A DNA stretch of 12,923 nt from an uncultured bacterium (GCA_937914905.1 CALESU010000024.1:1-12923), one strand, 5' to 3'; numbered from the stretch's first letter, positions 1 to 7,350 are shown. Translations and numbers: made by a program. The notes: generated from the letters alone by a model not told the origin.

Positions 1-472
1 ATAGCACTTTTGTGTGGACGAGTTCGCCCTGATCCAGCAAGTAGCAAGCTCGCTTTATAACGGTTTGATCCGTTGCCAAAAATTGGTCAAAATCTCGTAT
101 TGGCGTGGGTCGCGCACGATGCGACTCATGTACTTGAGCCCGAATTTTCTGTTCATGAGCTGGATCGTCGGATGTTATATAGTATCGATCTACCAGTTCT
201 TTGACTTCCTGTTGCACTTCCTCTTTTAAAACAACAAACGGCGAAGGAGGATTCAAAAAAGGAGATAGGAAAGAAAGAATCCGCCCCATCTGAGTTTTTG
301 GTATCCCTGTTTGTTGCACGAGAATTGAATTGGCGATCTTATGCTCAGAAGAAATAATATGAAGGATTTTCAGTACATCGTAGAGCTTTACTTCCGTTTT
401 TTGTGCAATAGTTTGAATAAGATCCAATGACAATGTGGTGTCAGTTTGTTGCATAGATTTGAGAGAAGTCAT
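1..472 (-). CDS. bpsA: N4-bis(aminopropyl)spermidine synthase (BpsA-like), N-terminal part, runs off the left edge
   Basis: This is an open frame of 157 codons from an ATG at 472, still open at base 1. Residues about 27-95 look like a winged-helix domain, beginning KLYDVLKILHIISSEHKIA. Further on, RPTPIRDFDQFLATDQTV and then YLLDQGELVHTKVL match, as I remember it, the start of the catalytic domain of archaeal BpsA (RPEPAHQFDQAYVTPETT, then a RGDLENKEVFVLGDDDL stretch). BpsA transfers aminopropyl groups from decarboxylated SAM to the central nitrogen of spermidine, giving branched polyamines in the cytoplasm. The gene lies 19 nt downstream of speD on the same strand, and SpeD makes that aminopropyl donor, so the context agrees. 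The linker between the two domains has no cysteines and is shorter than in the Thermococcus protein, which has a CxxC there. No Shine-Dalgarno sequence is visible. An in-frame ATG at 454 is an alternative start. The catalytic GDDDL motif lies outside the window. Confidence 0.8.
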   Translation of the reverse strand, partial: MTSLKSMQQTDTTLSLDLIQTIAQKTEVKLYDVLKILHIISSEHKIANSILVQQTGIPKTQMGRILSFLSPFLNPPSPFVVLKEEVQQEVKELVDRYYITSDDPAHEQKIRAQVHESHRARPTPIRDFDQFLATDQTVIKRACYLLDQGELVHTKVL

Positions 473-491
473 TATGAAATGAGGGTTGTTA

Positions 492-839
492 TTAAATAAT
501 ATGCTCTTTAGTCTCAACCTCTTCGATAGTGTAACCCTCTAGCGAACTCTTGAGCGCAGAGGTAAACTCATCTTTCTGGAGGGCCTTGCAACTTACAAGA
601 TCTACGTGCATGAGATTATATTCTGGCCACGTATGGACAGACAAATGAGATTGCGAAAGAATATACACTAATGTGTTTCCAATGGGTGTAAATGCATACG
701 AGTTTTTGCCCAGTACCGTGAGTCCTAGTTTATCGATAAGAGAATCAGCAAAAGTAACAAGTTCTGCTTGCGTGTCTGGAAAGTGATGAATTCGCACCAA
801 TCCAACAAAGTGCGTAATAATAAGCGGATCAATTTTCAT
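492..839 (-). CDS. speD: S-adenosylmethionine decarboxylase proenzyme, bacterial/archaeal short form
   Basis: This 115-residue protein has the length of the class 1B SpeD family. The enzyme cleaves itself to form a pyruvoyl group and decarboxylates SAM to give the aminopropyl donor for polyamine synthesis. The self-processing motif is SQSHLSVHTWPE at residues 62-73. Ser64 would become the pyruvoyl group, His69 is the processing histidine, and Cys84 (VDLVSC) is the expected active-site cysteine. These correspond to Ser63, His68 and Cys83 of the Thermotoga enzyme. The residue before the cleavage serine is Gln63 where Glu is common. The gene is first in a minus-strand unit with the bpsA-like gene 19 nt downstream. 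It starts at ATG 839, only 7 nt after an extended -10 box, with no ribosome binding site, so the mRNA is probably leaderless. The identification is firm. Confidence 0.95.
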   Translation of the reverse strand: MKIDPLIITHFVGLVRIHHFPDTQAELVTFADSLIDKLGLTVLGKNSYAFTPIGNTLVYILSQSHLSVHTWPEYNLMHVDLVSCKALQKDEFTSALKSSLEGYTIEEVETKEHII

Positions 840-846
840 ACTAGTT

Positions 847-855
847 ATTATAACA
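847..855 (-). promoter_or_regulatory. Extended -10 promoter of speD
   Basis: On the minus strand the site reads TGT-TATAAT, a perfect -10 hexamer (847-852) with the upstream TGn extension. It ends 7 nt before the speD ATG, so transcription would start at or next to the start codon. I see no good -35 box. Confidence 0.65.
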
Positions 856-956
856 AGACATGTCGCTTGAGCCGGGTAGTAATTCTTAAATCATTACCTC
901 TATTGAATTGGTTGAGAATGTGCTTTTTGTTGCAAAATCGAATATCAAGACTTCCC

Positions 957-965
957 TGATATACT
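957..965 (+). promoter_or_regulatory. Extended -10 promoter of the GNAT gene
   Basis: The site reads TGA-TATACT, with the hexamer at 960-965 and 6 nt before the ATG at 972. It is divergent from the speD promoter within the same 132-nt gap. There is no Shine-Dalgarno sequence between box and start, as expected for a leaderless message. Confidence 0.6.
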
Positions 966-971
966 TTTTCT

Positions 972-1442
972 ATGCCAGTACTCTTTGCATTTCGCGAAAT
1001 GACCGATGAGGAATATAAGAAAGAGCAAGAAGCTTTTGATACGCATGGGTTAGAATTTGGGAATCCTCCCGAAAAGCAGGAACGTTTTGGATTTGTAGCA
1101 CATGATGATGGGGAGTTTGTGGGTGCTTCCAGTGGGTTGGCTCAAAAAAATACTGATACGTATGGAGATTATTTCTATTTGAGCGATCTTTTGGTAGAGA
1201 AAACATATCGCAAACAAGGATATGGAAAAAAATTACTTGAATTGCTCGAAGAGAAAGTGAAAGTTCTTGGCATCACGTATATTTGGACTTGGACTGCGTC
1301 ATACGAGGCAGAAGCGTTTTATCAAAAGCTCGGATATGAAGTATTTGTCAGATTTGAAAACTACTACCCTTCAGGGCATTCACGGGTTGGGATGATAAAG
1401 AAACTGGTCGATTTGTACCCCGAGCCACAGGAGGCAGTATAA
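972..1442 (+). CDS. GNAT-family N-acetyltransferase
   Basis: This 156-residue protein has the size and core motif of the GNAT fold, which transfers an acetyl group from acetyl-CoA to an amine. The acetyl-CoA pyrophosphate loop (motif A) is YRKQGYGKKLLELLEEK at about residues 78-94, following a strand that reads SDLLVE. The usual C-terminal pattern follows: AEAFYQKLGYEVF at about residues 115-127. The substrate cannot be read from the sequence. Placement divergent from speD makes a polyamine substrate conceivable, but nothing in the protein demonstrates it. The gene starts at ATG 972 just downstream of an extended -10 box. Its TAA stop at 1440-1442 overlaps a TATAAT that probably drives the next gene. 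Confidence 0.85.
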   Translation: MPVLFAFREMTDEEYKKEQEAFDTHGLEFGNPPEKQERFGFVAHDDGEFVGASSGLAQKNTDTYGDYFYLSDLLVEKTYRKQGYGKKLLELLEEKVKVLGITYIWTWTASYEAEAFYQKLGYEVFVRFENYYPSGHSRVGMIKKLVDLYPEPQEAV

Positions 1443-1443
1443 T
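1438..1443 (+). promoter_or_regulatory. -10 box overlapping the GNAT stop codon, upstream of the aldehyde dehydrogenase
   Basis: A perfect TATAAT contains the TAA stop of the preceding gene and lies 6 nt before ATG 1450, the same spacing as at other starts in the window. A competing reading also exists: AGGAGG at 1429-1434 is 9 nt before a TTG at 1444 and could be a ribosome binding site for that codon. I favour the ATG. Confidence 0.45.
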
Positions 1444-1449
1444 TTGTTC

Positions 1450-2829
1450 ATGGCACCAACTCATCTCATTTCCATAAACCCCTCAACATCAGAAGTATTA
1501 GGAGAAGTTCCTATTTCTACTCCTGAAGAAATTACGACAAAAGTTGCTCAAGCGAACAAGGCAAAGCATGCTTGGAAAGAGTTGGGTGCGGAAGGTAGAA
1601 ATGGGTTCCTTAGAAAAATAATAGAACTGATTGCTTCTCGTAAAGAAGTACTCACTACTCTCCAATCTCAAGAAATGGGAATGCCCATATCTGATGCGAA
1701 AATTGACGTTGAGGATGGGTTGAGATACGCACAGTGGTATGTGGACCATGCTTCGGAGTATCTTGCTCCTCAGGAAACATTCTCAAATAACGAAATCTAC
1801 CACACTGTTTTCCATGAGCCCTATGGCGTTTCTGCAGTTATTACTCCGTGGAATTTTCCTATTTCTAACTTTGTGTGGGGAGTCATGCAAAACCTAACTG
1901 CGGGTAATGTGGTGGTATGGAAAAATTCTGAAGAGTGCCCCTTGTTTGGCACAAAAATGGAAGAGTTAGTTAGTCAAGCGGGCCTTCCTGAAGGAGTTTT
2001 TGCTGAAGTGTACGGAGATGGAAAGGTGGGGGATTGTTTGGTCCATCAAGAAATTGATCTTATATGGTTTACCGGAAGCACGAAAGTGGGACAGTATTTA
2101 TATACCGTTGCCGCTGAGAAATTTATAAAAGCCGTTTTTGAACTGGGAGGATCATCTCCCGGAATTGTGTTTGCAGATGCTGATATCGATCGCACGATTC
2201 ACTCCATTTACATGAACAGATTTCTCAATTGTGGCCAAGTATGCGATGGATTAAAACGGCTTATTGTTCATAACAGTCGGCTCGATGAAGTAGTTCAGAA
2301 ACTGAAGCAAATAGCAGAAGCAAAAAAAGTGGGCAATGCAATGGATCCTTCGACCGAAATGGGGCCACTTGTCGCGCACCGTCAACTTAAAGCGTTGAAA
2401 GATCAGCTTCAAGATGCCATCGAAAAAAGTGCAAAGATTGAAACAGGAGGAAAAGAGATCTCTGATCTTTCAGGATTCTTTTTTCAGCCAACACTCCTTA
2501 CTCAAGTTACTCCCGAAATGCGTGTGTGGCAAGAAGAAGTGTTTGGTCCTGTTTTGCCGATTGTCTCATTTGAAACAGAAGAAGAAGCGGTAAATCTTGC
2601 CAATGATACAAAGTACGGACTAAGTTCGTATATCTTTACAGAGGATACGGTTCTTGCCAAGCGCGTGGCGTCCCAAATTGACGCAGGAATGGTGGGGATT
2701 AATAATGCATATTATGGACAACCATGTTCACCTTTTGGAGGACGAAAATGCTCCGGCATGGGGAGTGATCATGGAATTTATGGATTTCATGATTTAACCC
2801 AGCGAAAAGTCGTGGCGTTTGAAAAGTGA
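1450..2829 (+). CDS. NAD(P)-dependent aldehyde dehydrogenase, succinate-semialdehyde dehydrogenase-like
   Basis: This 459-residue protein belongs to the aldehyde dehydrogenase superfamily, which oxidises an aldehyde to the acid with NAD(P). The substrate-loop and cofactor motif TPWNFPISNFVWG lies near residue 130, with VVVWKNSEECP after it and the nucleotide-binding FTGSTKVG near residue 207. The general base is Glu231 in ELGG and the catalytic nucleophile is Cys265 in GQVCDG. They are 34 residues apart, as in the classical Glu268/Cys302 pair. The late motif EEVFGPVLPIVSF is also present. The overall look is of the short succinate-semialdehyde dehydrogenase group, but the substrate is not proven. 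The start is set at ATG 1450, 6 nt after a TATAAT. A TTG at 1444 with a well-placed AGGAGG would add only two residues. The gene follows the GNAT gene closely and may be partly co-transcribed with it. Confidence 0.93.
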   Translation: MAPTHLISINPSTSEVLGEVPISTPEEITTKVAQANKAKHAWKELGAEGRNGFLRKIIELIASRKEVLTTLQSQEMGMPISDAKIDVEDGLRYAQWYVDHASEYLAPQETFSNNEIYHTVFHEPYGVSAVITPWNFPISNFVWGVMQNLTAGNVVVWKNSEECPLFGTKMEELVSQAGLPEGVFAEVYGDGKVGDCLVHQEIDLIWFTGSTKVGQYLYTVAAEKFIKAVFELGGSSPGIVFADADIDRTIHSIYMNRFLNCGQVCDGLKRLIVHNSRLDEVVQKLKQIAEAKKVGNAMDPSTEMGPLVAHRQLKALKDQLQDAIEKSAKIETGGKEISDLSGFFFQPTLLTQVTPEMRVWQEEVFGPVLPIVSFETEEEAVNLANDTKYGLSSYIFTEDTVLAKRVASQIDAGMVGINNAYYGQPCSPFGGRKCSGMGSDHGIYGFHDLTQRKVVAFEK

Positions 2830-2849
2830 AGAATACATCCCCCCAACAC

Positions 2850-2878
2850 TTTACAAAGCCTTATATTTGTGTCACAAT
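2850..2878 (+). promoter_or_regulatory. Promoter upstream of the small membrane-anchored protein gene
   Basis: A TTTACA -35 box (2850-2855) is followed by exactly 17 nt and then CACAAT (2873-2878), which carries the TGT extension at 2870-2872. Predicted transcription starts near 2885, giving a leader of about 15 nt without a clear ribosome binding site. It is one of only two promoters here with a recognisable -35 box. Confidence 0.5.
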
Positions 2879-2899
2879 AGGGTTTCTTAATCCTAAGAT

Positions 2900-3397
2900 A
2901 TGAAGAAATTTATCCCGTTAATAAGCGTAGGTTTGGTGGTGCTTCTTATGGTCTTGGTGACTCAAATGCAAGGACTTCCCACTATTGGTCGCGCTCCTTT
3001 GGAAACGGCCAATGTTCCGACCTATTGGTTTCAAATGAATGCAGAAAAAACAGAAGCCTCTCTTCACTTGGGAATCCCCGGAAAGAGGGAAGAAAGCCGT
3101 TTCATAAGAACATTTGCAACAACGGTTGAACTGGATGAAAAAACTTCTCTCAGTGATGATTTTTCAATCGTCATTGCTAAAAATCCCGTACAAACATACA
3201 ACCTCACACAAAATTGTTTTTTGAGAATTGATGGAGGGGAAGTAAGCAGAGCGCCGGTGGATTCTCAAAGCCCCCTCCCGACAAACGTACAACCGTTAGG
3301 TTCTTGTGTTAGTTTTTCCACAGAAGATGCTACGTTTTTAGACAATCTTATTTTCCCTGATGCGGGGGAGATTAGATTTTATGGAGAAGCTTCTTAA
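2900..3397 (+). CDS. Small membrane-anchored protein of unknown function
   Basis: I do not recognise this 165-residue protein. It begins MKKF followed by one strongly hydrophobic helix (about residues 5-23), then a proline- and glycine-containing linker and a mostly beta-like soluble part. This suggests an N-terminal anchor or uncleaved signal with the rest outside the cytoplasmic membrane. The soluble part has only two cysteines, Cys106 and Cys136, which could form one disulfide. There is no lipoprotein box. A promoter with -35 and -10 boxes lies just upstream. The stop codon overlaps that of the convergent typA gene by 4 nt (3394-3397), so the two genes are packed tail to tail without room for a terminator. 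Confidence 0.75.
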   Translation: MKKFIPLISVGLVVLLMVLVTQMQGLPTIGRAPLETANVPTYWFQMNAEKTEASLHLGIPGKREESRFIRTFATTVELDEKTSLSDDFSIVIAKNPVQTYNLTQNCFLRIDGGEVSRAPVDSQSPLPTNVQPLGSCVSFSTEDATFLDNLIFPDAGEIRFYGEAS

Positions 3398-5217
3398 TTC
3401 CTTCTGTTCACTCGTCGATCTGCAATGGTGAGATATCTTTTTCGCAAACGTAAGTTCTTGGGCGTTACTTCAAGAAGTTCGTCATCACCAATAATATCGA
3501 GATACTGTTCTAGAGAAAGAGTTGTGGGTGGTTCAAGAATGAGTTTAACACCTTCTCCTGAAGACCGGTTATTTGTTTGTTGTTTTGCCTTACACACATT
3601 GACTTCAATGTCGCGATCTTGTGTTGATATTCCCACGACCATTCCCTCGTACACATTCATTCCCGGTCCATAAAACATTGATCCTCGAATCTGCGCATTT
3701 GCGAGGCCATACGACAATGTTTCTCCTCCTTGAGTGGAGATGAGTGCGCCGTGGCGAATTTGTTCCATGTCAGTTCCGAGTGGTTCGTACCCAAGTAGAT
3801 ACGTATGCATGATTGCAGTGCCTCTTGTGTTCGTGAGTAAGTTGCTTCGAATTCCGATAAGGTTTCGGCTCGAAATTTTATAAATCAACCTGATGTCAAC
3901 GCCTCCGACTGGAGCCATATTGATCATTTTTCCTTTTCGTTTCCCCAACTCATCCGTAACCTCTCCCAAGTATTCCTTCTGGACATCAATCGTTAGTTCT
4001 TCATACGGTTCGCACTTAACGCCATCAACTTGCTTGTAAATAACTTGAGGCTTTGAGACTTCCATTTCATATCCTTCTCGTCGCATGGTTTCAATGAGTA
4101 CGGCCAAATGGAGTTCTCCACGACCACTTACAATAAAGGCGGTTGTTTCTTGATCGTCTTCGACCCGCAATCCTAAGTCTGTCTCGAGCTCTTTATAAAG
4201 TCGTGCTCGTATCTGGCGAGACGTGACATATTCTCCCTCGCGTCCTGCAAAAGGACTGGTATTGGGGCCAATTTTGATTTTAATGGTAGGTTCTTCAACT
4301 TTGATTTTGGGTAAACTGACGGGATTGTCAGGGTGTGTCACGGTTTGCCCAATGGTAAGTTCTGGGATCCCCGCAAGTGCGCCAATATCTCCTGAGTTAA
4401 TCTGATCTGTCTCAACTCGACCCAACCCTTTACTGACAAACAGTTTTGTCGCAGAAAATGTGCCGAGAATTTCTCCTTCATCAATAAGTGCGATTCTTCC
4501 CCCTTTTACAAGTGTTCCTTGCGTAACTTTTCCGATACAAATACGTCCCACATATGGATCATGATCAATCGTTGATATGAGCATTTGAAAGGGTTTTTCT
4601 GGATTGATGTGACTATTAGGAACTTCTTTTGCAATTGTATCCAAAAGGGGAGAGAGGTCTCCAGGGGTATCTGAAGTGTATGTTTCAGGTAATGTCAAAA
4701 ATGCTTTTGCATCTCTTCCTACTCCATAGAGAGTCGTAAAATGAAGAGATTCTTCGTCTTCTGCAAGATCTAAAAAGAGGTTTTCAACTTCGCGTTGAAC
4801 TTCAATTGGTCTTGCGTCTTTTTTGTCAATTTTATTGATAAACAGAATAAGTTTTAATTTTGCTTGTAACGCTTTTTTCAACACAAACTTCGTTTGAGGA
4901 AGAGGCCCTTCTGCAGCGTCAACAAGAAGGAGTGCGCCACTTGCCATATTGAGCACGCGCTCGACTTCACTACCGAAATCTGCATGCCCGGGAGTGTCGA
5001 TGATATTAATACGCTCACCTTTGTATTCGATTGCTGTATTTTTCGCAAGAATGGTGATTCCTTTTTCTCGTTCCAAGTCATTGGAATCCATGAGAAGCTC
5101 TTCATGCATTTCTTTTTGATTGTCTCGAAAGACATGAGCTTGTTTGAGAAGGCCGTCAACCAGGGTTGTTTTTCCATGATCGACGTGGGCGATAATGGCG
5201 ATATTGCGAATATTCAT
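3394..5217 (-). CDS. typA: Translational GTPase TypA/BipA
   Basis: This full-length (607 residues) ribosome-associated GTPase of the EF-G/EF-Tu superfamily acts on the ribosome in 50S assembly and stress or cold adaptation. The GTPase motifs are clear: AHVDHGKTT (P loop, from residue 10), EKGITI (residues 51-56, switch I), DTPGHADF (74-81) and NKID (128-131). The fifth motif is degenerate, with YGVGRDA near residues 164-170 where the family usually has a YASA-like sequence. The C-terminal half carries the TypA-specific domains, including GRGELHLAVLIETMRREGYE and the conserved LLTNTRGTA stretch. It starts at ATG 5217 with an extended -10 box 15 nt upstream and no ribosome binding site. It is transcribed divergently from the membrane protein gene at 5287. 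Confidence 0.97.
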   Translation of the reverse strand: MNIRNIAIIAHVDHGKTTLVDGLLKQAHVFRDNQKEMHEELLMDSNDLEREKGITILAKNTAIEYKGERINIIDTPGHADFGSEVERVLNMASGALLLVDAAEGPLPQTKFVLKKALQAKLKLILFINKIDKKDARPIEVQREVENLFLDLAEDEESLHFTTLYGVGRDAKAFLTLPETYTSDTPGDLSPLLDTIAKEVPNSHINPEKPFQMLISTIDHDPYVGRICIGKVTQGTLVKGGRIALIDEGEILGTFSATKLFVSKGLGRVETDQINSGDIGALAGIPELTIGQTVTHPDNPVSLPKIKVEEPTIKIKIGPNTSPFAGREGEYVTSRQIRARLYKELETDLGLRVEDDQETTAFIVSGRGELHLAVLIETMRREGYEMEVSKPQVIYKQVDGVKCEPYEELTIDVQKEYLGEVTDELGKRKGKMINMAPVGGVDIRLIYKISSRNLIGIRSNLLTNTRGTAIMHTYLLGYEPLGTDMEQIRHGALISTQGGETLSYGLANAQIRGSMFYGPGMNVYEGMVVGISTQDRDIEVNVCKAKQQTNNRSSGEGVKLILEPPTTLSLEQYLDIIGDDELLEVTPKNLRLRKRYLTIADRRVNRRN

Positions 5218-5232
5218 AGATGGGAAAGGACA

Positions 5233-5241
5233 AGTATATCA
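5233..5241 (-). promoter_or_regulatory. Extended -10 promoter of typA
   Basis: On the minus strand the site reads TGA-TATACT, identical to the box in front of the GNAT gene. The hexamer (5233-5238) ends 15 nt before the typA ATG, leaving a predicted leader of under 10 nt. Confidence 0.55.
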
Positions 5242-5272
5242 GAATATATCGCAAAAGTCATGAGCGAGGGTG

Positions 5273-5278
5273 TATAAT
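5273..5278 (+). promoter_or_regulatory. -10 box of the membrane protein gene
   Basis: A perfect TATAAT lies 8 nt upstream of ATG 5287, preceded by GTG rather than a strict TGn. There is no ribosome binding site between box and start. It is divergent from the typA promoter in a 69-nt gap. Confidence 0.55.
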
Positions 5279-5286
5279 ACACGTAT

Positions 5287-6840
5287 ATGCAACCCCAACA
5301 ACCCAACCCAACCAGTACGGAATCGTCATCGGTAAATACGTTTTCATTTTCCCAGCACCTTAGCGATGCATGGGGATTGTTTACGAGTAATGTCGCTTCA
5401 CTCATTGGGTTAATAGTCATCTCTGGAGTTACTCAAATCATTTTGAGCACCGTTGCTGTAGGAGGAATATTGTTCTGGGGAATGCAGAATGAAGAAATCA
5501 AACAGGTTGTCTCCAATATCACAAACTCAAATCCTGAATCTATCCTTTCTCTGCCTGCAAGTCTCTGGTATGAGTTTTTCGGATGGGTTACGTTGTATTT
5601 GATAATCAGTATCATTCTAGCCTCAGGATTTATGGCGGCAATGGTGCGAAAAGTTGGGACTGACACCAAAATGGGCTTTGGAGAAAGTATCGGCAAGGGA
5701 TTTTCACGAGCCCTTCCGCTGACACTCTTTTCCATCCTCGCATCACTTCTTGTCATGGGGGGAATGGTTCCTTTGGTAATCCCTGGACTTTTCGTTCTTC
5801 TTTTCATTTCAATGGCATGGTACGAACTGGTGTTGACTGAAAATAGCATTCTCGGAGCCGTTCGAAGAAGCACGCAGATGGTCAGTTCCCACTTTGGTCT
5901 TGTTTTAGGAAGAACGTTGGCGCTAGTTGCAGTCTCTGTTCTCTTAAGTATAGTTAGTCAGGGGATGATGAAAGTTGCCGACTTTGCCTTTTGGGGAGGG
6001 ATGATATCCGTTTTGGGTTCATATTTCCTATCGATTTTTTCTGTACCGTATTACATTCTTCTTTATAGATTTTTAGATAAGGATACCCCTCAAAATACAT
6101 CTACGAATGCGATCTGGATTTATCTAGTCTCTATAATTGGATTGCTCCTATTAGGAATAGTTTCGTACTTTGGGATTTCCAAAGGAGTTCCATTTATTCG
6201 AGAAGAAATTAAGCGTGAACTTGCAAAAGGAAAAACCGTTAAGGTGGACTCTGCAACCTTTCCTTTTTCCGTTCCTTCTTCATGTGGAGTTCAAATCTCG
6301 CTACCGGGAACTGTTGACAAGGAAACAGGGAAAAAATGGATCTATGAAGAGCGTTTTGTGAACCCCGAATCAATGCGAGGAATGGTTCCTGAATCACAAA
6401 GCAATGTGGTTGGCACACTTATCGGAATGGTTTCATTTAAGACTGATGCACAGCGGATTCCCCAAACTCTCGAACCAGGATCATCTTTTAACACGAATTA
6501 TCCCGGGTTTAATTTAATTTGTACGGCAAACACAGAAGGGTTGACGCTCGCTCAATTTGTGAAACAAGCTCAAAGCATAGATTCGGCAAAAGTAACCCTC
6601 TCTCAGGAAACGTCATTTGGAAAGCTCGCAACTCAGGGAATTTGGATCGAAGGAGTAAATAAAGGCGGAGATTTTTATAAAGAGCCACTATTTCTCGGTG
6701 TGACTGAAAAGGGAGAAAACCTTTTCTCGATCAAAATTTGGAGCGACGAGAGTGAGCAAGTAACAAAAGAGACCAATATGATTTTGGATAATCTCACTTT
6801 CAACAAAAACATCAAGCCCGTGCAAGATCCGAGTCTGTAA
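5287..6840 (+). CDS. Multi-spanning membrane protein with C-terminal extracytoplasmic domain
   Basis: This 517-residue protein has two parts. Residues about 1-300 contain roughly six to seven hydrophobic segments (near 37-66, 98-120, 143-160, 162-180, 204-224, 234-260 and 276-297). Their pattern, including a SWYE/AWYE-like turn followed by a charged ILGAVRRST helix, resembles the glycerophosphodiester phosphodiesterase membrane-domain/DUF975-like superfamily. That family has no assigned enzymatic role, and the resemblance is from memory only. Residues about 300-517 form a soluble domain after the last helix, probably outside the cell, with cysteines near 333 and 413 that could pair. The N-terminus is short, polar and rich in Pro, Gln and Ser. 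Function is unknown. Its -10 box lies 8 nt before the ATG. It converges on fur with a 58-nt gap. Confidence 0.85.
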   Translation: MQPQQPNPTSTESSSVNTFSFSQHLSDAWGLFTSNVASLIGLIVISGVTQIILSTVAVGGILFWGMQNEEIKQVVSNITNSNPESILSLPASLWYEFFGWVTLYLIISIILASGFMAAMVRKVGTDTKMGFGESIGKGFSRALPLTLFSILASLLVMGGMVPLVIPGLFVLLFISMAWYELVLTENSILGAVRRSTQMVSSHFGLVLGRTLALVAVSVLLSIVSQGMMKVADFAFWGGMISVLGSYFLSIFSVPYYILLYRFLDKDTPQNTSTNAIWIYLVSIIGLLLLGIVSYFGISKGVPFIREEIKRELAKGKTVKVDSATFPFSVPSSCGVQISLPGTVDKETGKKWIYEERFVNPESMRGMVPESQSNVVGTLIGMVSFKTDAQRIPQTLEPGSSFNTNYPGFNLICTANTEGLTLAQFVKQAQSIDSAKVTLSQETSFGKLATQGIWIEGVNKGGDFYKEPLFLGVTEKGENLFSIKIWSDESEQVTKETNMILDNLTFNKNIKPVQDPSL

Positions 6841-6898
6841 AGAAGTGTTAGTCCAGTCAACATTCCCCGATGCTCTCTCGTTGGGAAGGATCCTTTCG

Positions 6899-7312
6899 TT
6901 ACTGACATCTCTTACAGTATCCGTAAAAGGCAAGCGCGTGTGCTTTTATCTGATAGGCTGAAGATTGTCTTGCTTCTTCTAATAGAACATGTTCAGATTC
7001 AAGTGAAATATCTTGGATATCTCCACACTTCGTACACAATAAGTGGTGATGATGAGGTCTTCCTTTCATTTCATACAACACCTCAGAATCTTTAAGGGGT
7101 ACTTTTTCGATAATATTTTGTTCCAAAAGAAAATCCAGTTCTCGGTACACAGTAGTTACGTTCACATGAACCCCAATCCTCTCAAGCATGGTATGCAAGC
7201 CTTTTGCAGAAATGGGGCTTGGGGTACTTTCAAGGAGCTCAATGATGGAACTTCTAGCTTGGGTCATCCGGTGACCATCTTGTTTTATTTTTTCATGATG
7301 AATTGTTTTCAT
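6899..7312 (-). CDS. Fur-family metal-dependent transcriptional regulator
   Basis: This 137-residue repressor has a typical Fur/PerR/Zur layout. A winged helix at about residues 15-85 includes the recognition helix VNVTTVYRELDFL. A metal-binding dimerisation domain follows. Visible ligands are the histidine run HHHH (87-90), the structural zinc cysteines CTKC (93-96) and CKRC (133-136), and His125 before FYGYC. Whether it senses iron, peroxide, zinc or manganese cannot be decided from sequence. The position divergent from a manganese-type superoxide dismutase suggests iron, manganese or peroxide. I chose ATG 7312 over a TTG at 7321 because a TTGCAA-17-TATACT promoter ends 9 nt upstream of it. 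An inverted repeat overlaps that promoter and may give autoregulation. Confidence 0.93.
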   Translation of the reverse strand: MKTIHHEKIKQDGHRMTQARSSIIELLESTPSPISAKGLHTMLERIGVHVNVTTVYRELDFLLEQNIIEKVPLKDSEVLYEMKGRPHHHHLLCTKCGDIQDISLESEHVLLEEARQSSAYQIKAHALAFYGYCKRCQ

Positions 7313-7321
7313 TGCAAGCAA

Positions 7322-7350
7322 AGTATACCTTATGTGCGACTCTGTTGCAA
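7322..7350 (-). promoter_or_regulatory. fur promoter with -35 and -10 boxes
   Basis: On the minus strand, TTGCAA (7345-7350) is separated by exactly 17 nt from TATACT (7322-7327). The -10 ends 9 nt before ATG 7312, so the message would be nearly leaderless. This is the best complete promoter in the window. Its -35 box overlaps the inverted repeat at 7347-7363. Confidence 0.65.

Noticed and set aside
14..229. Plus-strand frame of 71 codons
   Set aside because: It is antisense to the continuous minus-strand bpsA-like frame, which carries family motifs.
6886..6895. Palindrome AAGGATCCTT between the membrane protein gene and fur, possible terminator
   Set aside because: It has no loop and no T-tract on either strand, so it cannot form a terminator hairpin.
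7313..7321. TTG start for the Fur-family regulator
   Set aside because: It adds only three residues and overlaps the predicted -10 region and start site; ATG 7312 fits the promoter spacing.
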